The position numbers and the translations under genes are program-made. Positions 1 through 8,173 of a stretch of 64,000 nucleotides of DNA are shown piece by piece. The DNA comes from an uncultured Verrucomicrobiae bacterium (GTDB lineage Bacteria; Verrucomicrobiota; Verrucomicrobiia; Limisphaerales; AAA164-E04): the NCBI GenBank assembly GCA_951813855.1, contig OX638380.1, forward strand, positions 574,876-638,875. Reading direction: 5' to 3'. How positions within the stretch are numbered: the stretch's first letter is position 1; the number at the start of each line of letters is the position of its first letter. The notes under the pieces were generated by a model. It ran no database searches. It was not told the DNA's origin and worked only from the letters and a program-made list of their open reading frames with translations.

Positions 1-1209
1 GGCCAGATGCAGCAGCGTTTTACTTTCACCATCCAACACATTAACATCTGCCCCGTGATTGAGCATCTGTAGTACGGTCCCGCTTTCGCCCTGCAGGACG
101 GCCTTGATCAAACTGTTCCCTTCGAGATCCGTCAACCGTTCGATGATGTCGTTATAGTTTTCGACTTTCTCGGGGGCCGTGTCTCTGCCTCGATTTGCTT
201 TATCCAGCGGCGTTTCGCCGGAATTATCTAAGACGTATAGGTCAGCACCTCGTTCGAGCAAGATGTCAACGATACCGACTTCCCCTGCCCGAGCCGCCCA
301 ATGCAGCGGCGTTTCGCCTAAATGGTTCTTAGCATTGATATCGGCTCGGTGTCTGAGCAGCAGACTGATCATTTCTGTTTGGCCCGTCCGCACTGCCTCA
401 AACAGCGGCGTTTCGCCGACTTGGTTCCTAGATTCGAGGTCAGCTGAAAGTCTAATAAGATTACTGACGGTTCTCTCGTTACCCCGAATTACGGCTTCGC
501 GCAAACCGTCTCTTTCAGTGGCTGTTAAGAGTTTGATAACTGTCTCGTAGTCTGACTTTTCCTGTTTGTTAGCTCGATTCTTCCATTCATAGACAGCTGC
601 ATCCAGCGGGGTAAGGCGCCCAAAATTATGGACGTTGACGTCGGCTCCCAAGGCAATCAGCAGGTAAACGACTTCAGCATGCCCTTCCTTGGCTGCCCAG
701 TGCAACGGCATTTCGCCTAATCTGTTCTCAGCATTAATGTCAACGTCATGGGCGACCAACAGGTGGACGACTTCAATTTGCCCCCGCATAGCTGCATGAT
801 GCAATGCCGTTGTGTCCCTACCGTACTTGATGTCGACGTCGGCGCCGGAGGCGATCAACTGGCTGACACTGCTTGCCTGCCCACGGGACACTGCAAGCAA
901 TAATGGCGTATCACCTCCAAAGGCAATGGCGTTGGGGTCGGCTCCGCGGCGAAGCAGCAGATTAACGATTCCGCCGTTATGCTCGCAGGCGATATGCAAC
1001 GGCGTTACACCGTCCTCGTTCGTGGCGTTGGGGTCGGCTCCTTCATCGAGAAACTGTTCGACCACTTCCGGTCCTAATTTCTCCGCAGCATGAAACAGAT
1101 GCTCATTAAGAGACGTCAATTCTCCTATTACCCCCCCTGTCCCCAAGGCGAATGATGTCAGGCAAAGGAAAATAGATCGCTTGTACGGCAAATTGGAGCT
1201 GGGTCTCAT
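1..1209 (-). CDS. Secreted ankyrin-repeat protein (3' end outside window)
   Basis: The frame is open from an ATG at 1209 to base 1, giving 403 residues with no stop, so the C-terminus lies beyond the left edge. The first 30 or so residues are basic then hydrophobic (KRSIFLCLTSFALGTGG), like a signal peptide. Ankyrin repeats follow, with typical TPLHIACEHNG, MPLHWAAKEGH and TPLHWAARAGE units. The repeats form a higher-order module of about 133 residues: the block starting MPLHWAAKEG recurs as TPLHWAARAG, and each is followed by a PLD segment, a non-ankyrin linker with YETVIKLLT or YNDIIERLT, and another ankyrin unit. Such proteins bind other proteins, but no specific partner can be read from the sequence. 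The family call is certain; the function is unknown. Confidence 0.9.
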   Translation of the reverse strand, partial: MRPSSNLPYKRSIFLCLTSFALGTGGVIGELTSLNEHLFHAAEKLGPEVVEQFLDEGADPNATNEDGVTPLHIACEHNGGIVNLLLRRGADPNAIAFGGDTPLLLAVSRGQASSVSQLIASGADVDIKYGRDTTALHHAAMRGQIEVVHLLVAHDVDINAENRLGEMPLHWAAKEGHAEVVYLLIALGADVNVHNFGRLTPLDAAVYEWKNRANKQEKSDYETVIKLLTATERDGLREAVIRGNERTVSNLIRLSADLESRNQVGETPLFEAVRTGQTEMISLLLRHRADINAKNHLGETPLHWAARAGEVGIVDILLERGADLYVLDNSGETPLDKANRGRDTAPEKVENYNDIIERLTDLEGNSLIKAVLQGESGTVLQMLNHGADVNVLDGESKTLLHLA

Positions 1210-1310
1210 GGCAATATTACAATTTGATTACAGACAGGACTCGGACAAGAGAGAGGTCAAGCAAGATCCATGCCAAATATTAGAGCAGGTTTGCAAAGCC
1301 ATCCGCATTT

Positions 1311-1892
1311 CCAGATTCAGTCCCAAGTAGTGGTGTAACTAACCCTTCGGCAGAGCAGCCCGGTTCGGGTTCCTCGGCAGAGTCTAGATCACCACGACCG
1401 CCATCCCGATTCACCTCGGGATTTCGAGGCAGCATACTGAGATCAAGGTCAAAGACAAAACCTTTTTTCCGTGGGCCGAAACTCCCCTTGCGGGTTTCAT
1501 GCGTAACGACCTGCGGCCGCGGCACTCGTTCTGTTCAGAGCCCGCCTATGGCCCTTACACCGCGTTTCCTTGGATGGGTCAAGATAGCGACTCGGCAGAG
1601 GTCAGGAGAGCTACTCTGGGAGCTTTTCGCCCGCGATCTGACAGGTCCATCCAAGTCCGGATCGCATGCCCCCCAATAGGGTGACACTTCGGTGCGTGGC
1701 AGTGGCCAACTCCGCAAAGCACCCCATAGCCCTTGACGTTACTAGTAAAAAGCTACTTGGAAACACGCCTTCCCAGGAAAGAAACCTGCGAGTGCGAACC
1801 ATCTCAGCTCCTCTCCGTTTGACGGGCCACCCTCGCTAGCGGCGTACGGTCAAGCACCGACAACGATTTGTCGGATCGTCCCGGTGTTATTT
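1311..1892. repeat. Diverged repeat, copy 1 (partner at 16327-16915)
   Basis: This stretch aligns over its length with 16327-16915. Both begin AGATT(C/G)AGTCCCAAGTAGTGG and share blocks such as AACCCTTCGGCAGAGCAG, TCACTTCGGTGCGTGGC-like text and AAACACGCCTTCCCAGGAAA. The last part (about 1846-1892) matches the 3' end of the IS256-type transposase gene at 16878, so this copy is a decayed end of the same element plus its downstream flank. Nothing else in 1210-2085 was recognised. Confidence 0.75.
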
Positions 1893-2085
1893 ACCACATT
1901 ATATCGTGCAAAATTTTCCACATTGATCCAGACTCCTTGAAAAGAAAGAGGTCGCTGAATCTAACGCAAGCTGAAAATGACCATGGCGGCGATAAAGAAC
2001 TGCTTGAAAATGATAAATCAACTAGTCGTTGGGGTAAGAGGGAGGGGAGCTAGAGCCGAGAATTTTGCTGTTGAATAAACATGTT

Positions 2086-2578
2086 CTATACCTTGGCGTC
2101 AAGCGGTTTCAGGCGTCGGGCGTTCGGGTAGTTGAGTAAGAAACGAGCGGCGCAGCGATCGCCACAGTCATCGGCATCGAAGGCACAAAGGAGTCGTTTC
2201 AGGTGCCATCGTTTGAGCCAATTGGGGAGGCGTTGGGTTACCCCGGCGGTAGAGAAGAAGACAACCCCGCTGGTGCGCTATTCGGGAAGCAAGAGCCAAG
2301 CGGAAAGCGTATCAATGGGACTTTCCGTGAGGCAGGCGGTGCGAGGCGGAGAGCTATCGACAGCTAACCAGAAGCTGCCGCGACGCTTGCGAGAACTCGA
2401 GACAGCGCTCGGAACCGAGAACCGTCGGGACGCGGGCGAGTGCCGACGACATCGGCGCCGGAGGGTTGGTGTGGGTCGTCGGTGCCCCAGAAGATGGCGT
2501 TGCGACAGAAGTCGGCGAAGATCAGTCCCAATTGATGACACCGAAAGACCAGTGGTTCGGGAAGGTTCGAATCGAGGT
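2086..2578 (-). pseudogene. Decayed DUF3991/Toprim-domain gene
   Basis: Read on the minus strand, three frames carry consecutive pieces of one protein. The first (about 2578-2370) has LGLIFADFCRNAIF and QPSGADVVGT, the DUF3991-like part. A second frame (to the stop at 2278) has GSFWLAV and LTESPIDTLSAWLLLPE, the usual ESPIDALS-type Toprim start. The third (2277-2086) has LLCAFDADDCGDRCAARFLL and PNARRLKPLDAK, the Toprim DxD-type acidic motif and C-terminal region. DUF3991/Toprim proteins are primase- or topoisomerase-like nucleotidyl transferase folds common on plasmids and integrative elements. One frameshift and one in-frame stop, plus loss of the last residues (the other copies end in KDWND), make this a pseudogene. 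The AT-rich gene at 2612 lies immediately upstream on the same strand. Confidence 0.75.
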
Positions 2579-2611
2579 CAAGTAATAGAACATTCTTACT
2601 TCGATAAAAAG

Positions 2612-3814
2612 TTATTCTCCATATTCTTCCGGGTACAATTGCTTCATTATTTCCAAAGGTACCTCCTGAATCAATCCCTTTTCAAGCATTTCATCAATTT
2701 CATCATCAGAGGGTGCCATAAGGGTGCCGTCTTCTTCAATGGAGAGTGGGATAGCTTCCCCGAAATCGGTAATTAACGTGACCGTTAAACCAGGCTGCGG
2801 TTTGACCGGATTCCCATCATTATCTACAAATCTGTTGTTTCTTTTGCCTACGGGATGAAATGAATCGGGAGCTAATTCACTCAATAATTCAATTCCGTTT
2901 TCATAGCTTACGATAAATTCATTATGATGTTCTGTCCAGTATTCTTTTTGCTCTTTATGCCAACCTATATATGGCACCAACAACTTCTCTTCTCCGGATA
3001 GCAACTTCTGTGTTCTCTCCTCTTCCATACGGAGCGTAGGATAACCATGAGAATAACTCATGACGTGCAATGGAAGGTCATTCATATTCTTGACTTTATC
3101 AATCAAACTATTTGCCATTTCATACGCTATATGTTTGTTTTCTGACAATATTAATTCTCTTCTCTGTGATTGTATGGCTCCTATTATGAATGGAAATCTC
3201 TGTTCTTTTTCTGCTTTCCCTGTCACCGGTTTCCCATCTCTAATTAATGGTTTCCCTGTGTTTTCTTCCATTACAAAATCACTAGCGTAATATTGTGCAG
3301 CGTATTGATATCTGCGCAAGCAATAAAATACCCTTGCCGCCAATATAGGATTTTCCCCATAGCCGTACTGGTCCAGCACGTCATATACGCTTTCAAATTG
3401 GGATGAAAAACGCAAATCGTCTTGATAAAATTTCTTTAATACAAAATGGTATGCAATCAACGCTTGATCCGCATTATCTCTATGTTCGGCTATTTCGCTG
3501 ACATGTAATTCCGGAGTGAATTCTACTTCCGGGTCGTGGACAGGTCTCCATGGAAACCTGGCTTTCCAGTTGGACAACCGCTTTTTTTCCACTTTAATGG
3601 ATTTATCCAGTAACGATTCCGGATCCATTAATTGCTTATCTACATCTCCGGGAATTTCGTTGTGAGAGAAATTAGCGGAGCTACTGCCAGAACGGGTAAT
3701 TGACGCATTATCCGATTCGAACAGTTTATATACTGATATCCCTATCAATATAATGATGGCAAAACCGCATGAAATCCACAATCTGATTCCGATTTTCACG
3801 TGCTGCCCCAACAC
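2612..3814 (-). CDS. Orphan membrane-anchored protein, GYG(E/D)N family
   Basis: A 400-residue protein with one transmembrane segment near the N-terminus (about residues 12-30, SCGFAIIILIGISVYKL) and a long soluble part. I do not recognise a known domain. The central block, FYQDDLRFSSQFESVYDVLD followed by QYGYGENPI, is matched by FYSNYLGYTEEFEMMHDILK followed by EFGYGDNTI in the interrupted gene at 41466-42210, so the two are related. The gene is clearly richer in A and T than its neighbours (DUF1501, sulfatase), which suggests transfer. It stands alone, with a decayed Toprim gene just downstream on the same strand. The frame is intact. Real gene very likely; function unknown. Confidence 0.8.
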   Translation of the reverse strand: MLGQHVKIGIRLWISCGFAIIILIGISVYKLFESDNASITRSGSSSANFSHNEIPGDVDKQLMDPESLLDKSIKVEKKRLSNWKARFPWRPVHDPEVEFTPELHVSEIAEHRDNADQALIAYHFVLKKFYQDDLRFSSQFESVYDVLDQYGYGENPILAARVFYCLRRYQYAAQYYASDFVMEENTGKPLIRDGKPVTGKAEKEQRFPFIIGAIQSQRRELILSENKHIAYEMANSLIDKVKNMNDLPLHVMSYSHGYPTLRMEEERTQKLLSGEEKLLVPYIGWHKEQKEYWTEHHNEFIVSYENGIELLSELAPDSFHPVGKRNNRFVDNDGNPVKPQPGLTVTLITDFGEAIPLSIEEDGTLMAPSDDEIDEMLEKGLIQEVPLEIMKQLYPEEYGE

Positions 3815-3859
3815 GCCCTTTTGCCATGAAAAATTTTTCGACGAATCAACCGCAAGCGT

Positions 3860-5227
3860 TCAGATTAATTCCTTGATCGGCCGGATGCCGGCATCGACCA
3901 GATAGTGTGGCCTACCCTGATTGTCCTCCACGGTCGCCGTGCTGACGTCGATGCCCAGATTGTGATACAAGGTAGCGAAGATTTCCTGGAACTTGACGGG
4001 ACGGTCTTCGACTTCGCCGCCCAAACGGTCGGTCGAACCGATGACTTGCCCCGTGCGCATGCCGCCCCCGGCTAACAAGGCGAAATTGGCCTGGGGCCAA
4101 TGATCCCGGCTGTTCATCCGATTGATTTTCGGCGTTCGACCGAATTCCCCCCACATGACCACGGAAACGTCTTGATCCAAGCCGCGCTCGTGCAAATCGG
4201 TGATCAGGGCCGACAAGCCACGATCCAGCAAGGGAAATTCTTCCCGCGAGCGAGGAAAGTTCAACCCGTCGCCGCCGTGCCAATCCCAACGGCTGTAATT
4301 GAGGGAAACCACCCGAGTTCCCGCCTCGACCAATCGCCGGGCGACCAAGAAATTCCGAATCATTTTCGGAGCTCCGTCACGCTGATAAGCCGGGTCGTTC
4401 TGACCGTAACGCTCCAGGATTTTCGGATCTTCCTTGGACAAATCCAACGCGTCGACGAGTCCGGTGCCGGACAGGATGTCCATCGCCTGTTGCCCGAAGG
4501 AATCGAGGCCTTCCATAAGCCCGCTGGCATCGGCGTCGCGCCGAAACCGATCGAAGGAAGTCAACAAGCTGCGCCGGTCGTGTAGCCGCTCCAACGAGAT
4601 ACCGTCCAAAGACATGTCGCGCGACTTGGCCAAGGGATCCTTGGACACCAGATTCATTGGATCGTGGGCCGGACCGATAAAGCCCGCGTCTTGCGCCTCG
4701 CCCCAGTGCCGAAAACTGGTGGGGTACATCAGGGCGAGATTGGCAGGAACCCCGCCTCGCTTCGCCATAAGGGACGATACCCAGGAACCCAACATTGGCC
4801 AGCCGCCCTGAGGCGCCCTGTCGGAGCGGCGATGCCCGGTCATGCACTGATAGCAATCGTGCCGCCCGTCCGAATCGGCCAACGATCGAACGATCGCAAA
4901 CTTGTCGGCGATCGCCGCCAACCGAGGAAACAGTTCGCAAATCTCCATCCCCGGCACCCGGGTTTTGATGGGGCGGAATTCTCCGCGGATTTCCGACGGC
5001 GCTTCCGGCTTGAGATCGAAGGTGTCGAGATGCGAAGGACCGCCGGGAAGGAAGATGTTGATGACGGCCTTGTGGGAACTGCCCCGGCCCTGCTCGGCTT
5101 CCATCCGGAGCAACTGGGCCATCGACAGCCCACCGGCCGCCATTCCGCCGATCTTCAAAAAATGTCGACGAGTAACGCCGTCGCAATGACGGCTCCGACT
5201 GTCGGTACGACCCAATAAGTTCAGCAT
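3860..5227 (-). CDS. DUF1501 (sulfatase-like fold) protein, Tat-exported
   Basis: A member of the DUF1501 family, which is abundant in Planctomycetes and Verrucomicrobia and related to the alkaline phosphatase/sulfatase superfamily; the biochemical role is not established. An N-terminal Tat motif TRRHFLKIGG with a following hydrophobic stretch indicates export of a folded protein. Family landmarks are FLPGGPSHLDTFDLKPEAP, MTGHRR, WDWHGG and WGEFGRTPKIN with DHWPQANFALLAGGGM near the C-terminus. The ATG at 5227 was chosen because it leaves a normal Tat leader; an upstream start at 5278 would add 17 residues. DUF1501 genes usually sit next to a DUF1553/1549 cytochrome gene; none is adjacent here. 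Confidence 0.93.
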   Translation of the reverse strand: MLNLLGRTDSRSRHCDGVTRRHFLKIGGMAAGGLSMAQLLRMEAEQGRGSSHKAVINIFLPGGPSHLDTFDLKPEAPSEIRGEFRPIKTRVPGMEICELFPRLAAIADKFAIVRSLADSDGRHDCYQCMTGHRRSDRAPQGGWPMLGSWVSSLMAKRGGVPANLALMYPTSFRHWGEAQDAGFIGPAHDPMNLVSKDPLAKSRDMSLDGISLERLHDRRSLLTSFDRFRRDADASGLMEGLDSFGQQAMDILSGTGLVDALDLSKEDPKILERYGQNDPAYQRDGAPKMIRNFLVARRLVEAGTRVVSLNYSRWDWHGGDGLNFPRSREEFPLLDRGLSALITDLHERGLDQDVSVVMWGEFGRTPKINRMNSRDHWPQANFALLAGGGMRTGQVIGSTDRLGGEVEDRPVKFQEIFATLYHNLGIDVSTATVEDNQGRPHYLVDAGIRPIKELI

Positions 5228-5417
5228 AGCATCACCGGGGTTTTGCCTAACCGTAAACTTCGCCAAACCATTAATCAATCATTAAACGAAAAATAATTTC
5301 AAGCCGTGTTCGCCGGCGCTTCGACAAGCCTGGCGCGGCGGCGGCCGCAACTGGCGGCGGGCGGGGCCGGATCATTCCGGGTTTGCCTGCATCAGGTTCA
5401 CCGGCTATCGTGCGCCC

Positions 5418-5810
5418 GTGAGCATCGTCAAAAAACTCGACCACACGCGGTATCGCGTCAGCGACTTGGAACGAAGCGTCCGCTTTTACCGGGAAGTCTT
5501 GGGGTTGGAAGAAGTCAAACGCCACAAATCGCCCCGAGGTTCGGAACTGGCCTTCCTCAAGGCTCCCGAAAGCGAAGAACTCATCGAGCTCTGCCATTTT
5601 CCCGATAGCGGACCGGTCGAAGTTCAGGAAGATCTGACCCACTTGGCGTTTACCGTCGAATCGCTGGAAGCGTTCGGCGAACATTTGAAAAAACTGGGAA
5701 TGGCCTGGTCCGACGGACCGACCATGAAAGCCGACGGCAGCGGCGGCTTCGCCTTCATCGACGCTCCCGAAGGCTACGAAATCGAACTCATCGAACGCTC
5801 CCCCGTTTAA
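5418..5810 (+). CDS. VOC-superfamily (glyoxalase I-like) protein
   Basis: A 130-residue single-domain protein of the vicinal oxygen chelate superfamily, comparable in size to lactoylglutathione lyase. It has the paired beta-alpha-beta-beta-beta modules: LDHTRYRVSDLERSVRFYRE at the start, and LTHLAFTVESLEAFGEHL in the second half. Likely metal ligands are the His in LDHT, the Glu in LIELCHF, the His in LTHLAF and the Glu in YEIELIE. The substrate could be a hemithioacetal, but other VOC reactions are possible. The start used is GTG at 5418. The gene lies between two minus-strand genes and converges on the response regulator, with only 12 bases between the two stops. Confidence 0.88.
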   Translation: MSIVKKLDHTRYRVSDLERSVRFYREVLGLEEVKRHKSPRGSELAFLKAPESEELIELCHFPDSGPVEVQEDLTHLAFTVESLEAFGEHLKKLGMAWSDGPTMKADGSGGFAFIDAPEGYEIELIERSPV

Positions 5811-5822
5811 GCCGAACCGCCC

Positions 5823-6491
5823 CTAGTCGGCATCGGCAATCCCTTCCATTTCCTTGGCGGGATAGACTGAGGAGTCTAGTTGGCCCCGCCGGATCATTTC
5901 CTGTAAATCGCGGATGATGGTTCGCCGGGAAACCCGGTATTCTCGAGCCAAGGCCGAAATATTGGGGCGCCCCTTGGCGCTCTCCAGCCGGCGGCGAATC
6001 AGGATCTGCCGGTTGAGCCGGTCGGTCGAACGGCTGAGCAAAAACTCGATATCGACGCGCCGGGATTTTTCCAGCGATTCGAATTGCCGCAACACTTCCG
6101 TTTCGCTGCATTCGGCCAAGGCGATCCGAACGACCTGCAGGAGCTTATCGAGATCGACGGGTTTGGTCAGGCAATAGTGAGCTCGCCGGGGGCCTTGCAG
6201 GGCGTCCATCCGTTGCTGAACTTCCAACATGCCGGAAACCACCACCACCGGCACGTGAGGCAAGGCTTCCTTGAAATCCTCCAGAAAACCCAGCCCGGTT
6301 TCTCCGTCGTCCAACACGTGGTCCAGAATCATCAGATCGGGAACCTTGCGGGCCAACACCACGAGGGCCTCCGAGATATTGCCGACCCGGACCAGTTCGA
6401 ACTCGGCCAGCGCTTCCTCGTAAATCTCGTACTGCAGATCCTCGTCTTCGACGACCAGGATCCTCGGGCGCTTCACGGCATCCTGAACCAT
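5823..6491 (-). CDS. Response regulator, REC plus C-terminal helix-turn-helix
   Basis: From the ATG at 6491 the protein has 222 residues. Residues 8-125 are a receiver domain with all expected positions: the acidic pair E15/D16, phospho-acceptor D57 (in LMILDHVL), S86 and K110 (in CLTKP). The C-terminal part contains ISALAREYRVSRRTIIRDLQ, a helix-turn-helix, so this is a phosphorylation-controlled DNA-binding regulator. The open frame continues upstream to 6626, but that part overlaps the end of the sulfatase gene and does not look like REC sequence. No histidine kinase is in the window. It follows the sulfatase by about 30 bases on the same strand, so co-transcription and control of the sulfatase/oxidoreductase unit are plausible but not shown. 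Confidence 0.88.
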   Translation of the reverse strand: MVQDAVKRPRILVVEDEDLQYEIYEEALAEFELVRVGNISEALVVLARKVPDLMILDHVLDDGETGLGFLEDFKEALPHVPVVVVSGMLEVQQRMDALQGPRRAHYCLTKPVDLDKLLQVVRIALAECSETEVLRQFESLEKSRRVDIEFLLSRSTDRLNRQILIRRRLESAKGRPNISALAREYRVSRRTIIRDLQEMIRRGQLDSSVYPAKEMEGIADAD

Positions 6492-6523
6492 TCCGCTGGC
6501 ACTCCCTCCGAATCGACTCGGCA

Positions 6524-8167
6524 CTACGGTTCCGCCCGCTGGCTTCGGACGTAATCCCGAATCATCTGATAATAGTTGAACGAGGTCTGGAATTGCACTC
6601 CGGTCCGCCGGGCCCAACCTTCCCACTGGCGCTGCAGGTCGGCGGCCATCCGAGGCCGTTCGGCGACGAGATTATGAATTTCGGTCCGATCGGCGGCCAG
6701 ATCGTACAACTCCCAGGGACCTTCGCCTTTCCAGACCAATTTCCAATCCCCCGCTCGCACCGCTCGATTACCTTCGTGCTCCCAGAACAACGGGGCGCGA
6801 TGAATCGGGCGGTCGGCCCGCCTTATCAAGGGCACCAAAGATTGTCCCGCGTGCGGCGTAACCACCCGCCCTTCGAAGCGTTGGGGATAGCTCCCTCCGG
6901 CCAACTCCAGGCAAGTGGGCATGAAATCGGGCAAATAACCGACGGCCTCGAGCCAATCGCCGCGTCGCGAGGGAGCGATACCTTCAGGCCAGTGAACGAT
7001 CAAAGGCGTAGCCATGCCTCCCTCATGAACGAAATGTTTGTAAAGCCGGAACGGCGTATTGGACGCGTTGGCCCAAGCCCGGCCGCACCGGGGGCCGGAA
7101 GTGCCAGTGGTACTCAGCGGGTCGCGAACGCTACGATCGTTGCCCCGCCCCAAAATCCCGCCCTCGGCACAGGCGCCGTTATCCGACAAAAAGAAAAATA
7201 CGGTGTTATCGAACTGCCCCAATCGCTTCAACTCGGCTACCAACTTGCCGACATTCCGGTCCACCGCTTCCACACATCCGGCGTAGGCCGCCATGCGCAA
7301 GTCGGACAACCGCTGCTGTTCTTCGCTCAGCGTATCCCAGACCGGCCCCTCGTGCGGCGCCGGAACCCAAGCGGGATCGATCAATCCCATCTGACGCTGC
7401 CGTGCCAACCGACGCCGGGATACCTCTTCCCAACCGACCCGGTATTTTCCTTCGTATTGTGCCAAATCTTCCGGCAAAGCCTGCAATGGCCAGTGGGGTG
7501 CCGTGTAGGCCAGATACAAGAAAAACGGCTTGGATTCCTGGCGCAAAGATTCTGCGACGAACCGGCAGGCGTAATCGGTGAAAGCGTCGGTAACGTAAAA
7601 ATCCTCGGGCGCATCCACGGCTTCGTTCATCAGGGTCAAGCCCCGGCGACCTTCCGGCCGGAAATAATGGCTCGCTCCGGCCAGAATCCCGTAGAACTTG
7701 TCGAAGCCTCGTTGCAAGGGCCACCCCTCGCGGCGATGATACCCCAGATGCCATTTGCCGCACATGAGAGTATGATAGCCGGCGGCTTTCAATACCTGGG
7801 CCAAAGTCATGCAACGGTCGTTCAGATACCCTTGGTAGGGATCGTCGTTCAGGGGACTCGGACGTTCCGGAGTTTCGGTCATGTGACCGATGCCAGCCTG
7901 ATGAGGATGAAGCCCGGTCAGCAAACTGGCCCGAGTTGGACAACACCGACCAGTATTGTAGAACTGCCGGAAGCGTAACCCGTCAGCCGCCAGCCGGTCC
8001 AAATGGGGAGTGCGGATTTCTCCGCCGTAGCAGCCGATATCCGAAAATCCCATATCGTCCACCATCACGATGACGATATTGGGAGGGGCGGCCCGAAGAC
8101 CGTTGCCAAGTCCCAGAGCCAAGACGACGCCGAAAACCAACCGCCGGACCCAGCGAGCCGCACTCAT
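6524..8167 (-). CDS. Secreted arylsulfatase, Cys-type
   Basis: A 547-residue sulfatase of the formylglycine-dependent S1 family that hydrolyses sulfate esters, probably on polysaccharides. A signal peptide ends near residue 27 (GLRAAP). The metal-binding start NIVIVMVDDMGFSD is at 30-43. The modification motif C75-C-P-T-R with following ASLLTGLHPHQAG fits C-x-P-(S/T)-R, so Cys75 should become formylglycine; this needs a maturase that is not in the window. KWHLGYH, HWPLQ and LSDNGA supply further active-site residues. The gene starts 6 bases after the end of the Gfo/Idh/MocA gene, so the two are probably one transcript. The exact substrate cannot be read from the sequence. Confidence 0.95.
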   Translation of the reverse strand: MSAARWVRRLVFGVVLALGLGNGLRAAPPNIVIVMVDDMGFSDIGCYGGEIRTPHLDRLAADGLRFRQFYNTGRCCPTRASLLTGLHPHQAGIGHMTETPERPSPLNDDPYQGYLNDRCMTLAQVLKAAGYHTLMCGKWHLGYHRREGWPLQRGFDKFYGILAGASHYFRPEGRRGLTLMNEAVDAPEDFYVTDAFTDYACRFVAESLRQESKPFFLYLAYTAPHWPLQALPEDLAQYEGKYRVGWEEVSRRRLARQRQMGLIDPAWVPAPHEGPVWDTLSEEQQRLSDLRMAAYAGCVEAVDRNVGKLVAELKRLGQFDNTVFFFLSDNGACAEGGILGRGNDRSVRDPLSTTGTSGPRCGRAWANASNTPFRLYKHFVHEGGMATPLIVHWPEGIAPSRRGDWLEAVGYLPDFMPTCLELAGGSYPQRFEGRVVTPHAGQSLVPLIRRADRPIHRAPLFWEHEGNRAVRAGDWKLVWKGEGPWELYDLAADRTEIHNLVAERPRMAADLQRQWEGWARRTGVQFQTSFNYYQMIRDYVRSQRAEP

Positions 8168-8173
8168 GGCCGA

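Noticed and set aside
1..1209. Tandem GGCGTTTCGCC motifs on the plus strand as a CRISPR-like array
   Set aside because: Spacing is irregular and the sequence is coding on the minus strand; the motifs are the codons for the ankyrin GETPL.
2132..2776. Plus-strand 214-residue frame
   Set aside because: It is antisense to the Toprim relic and to the end of the 2612 gene; Arg-rich with no domain.
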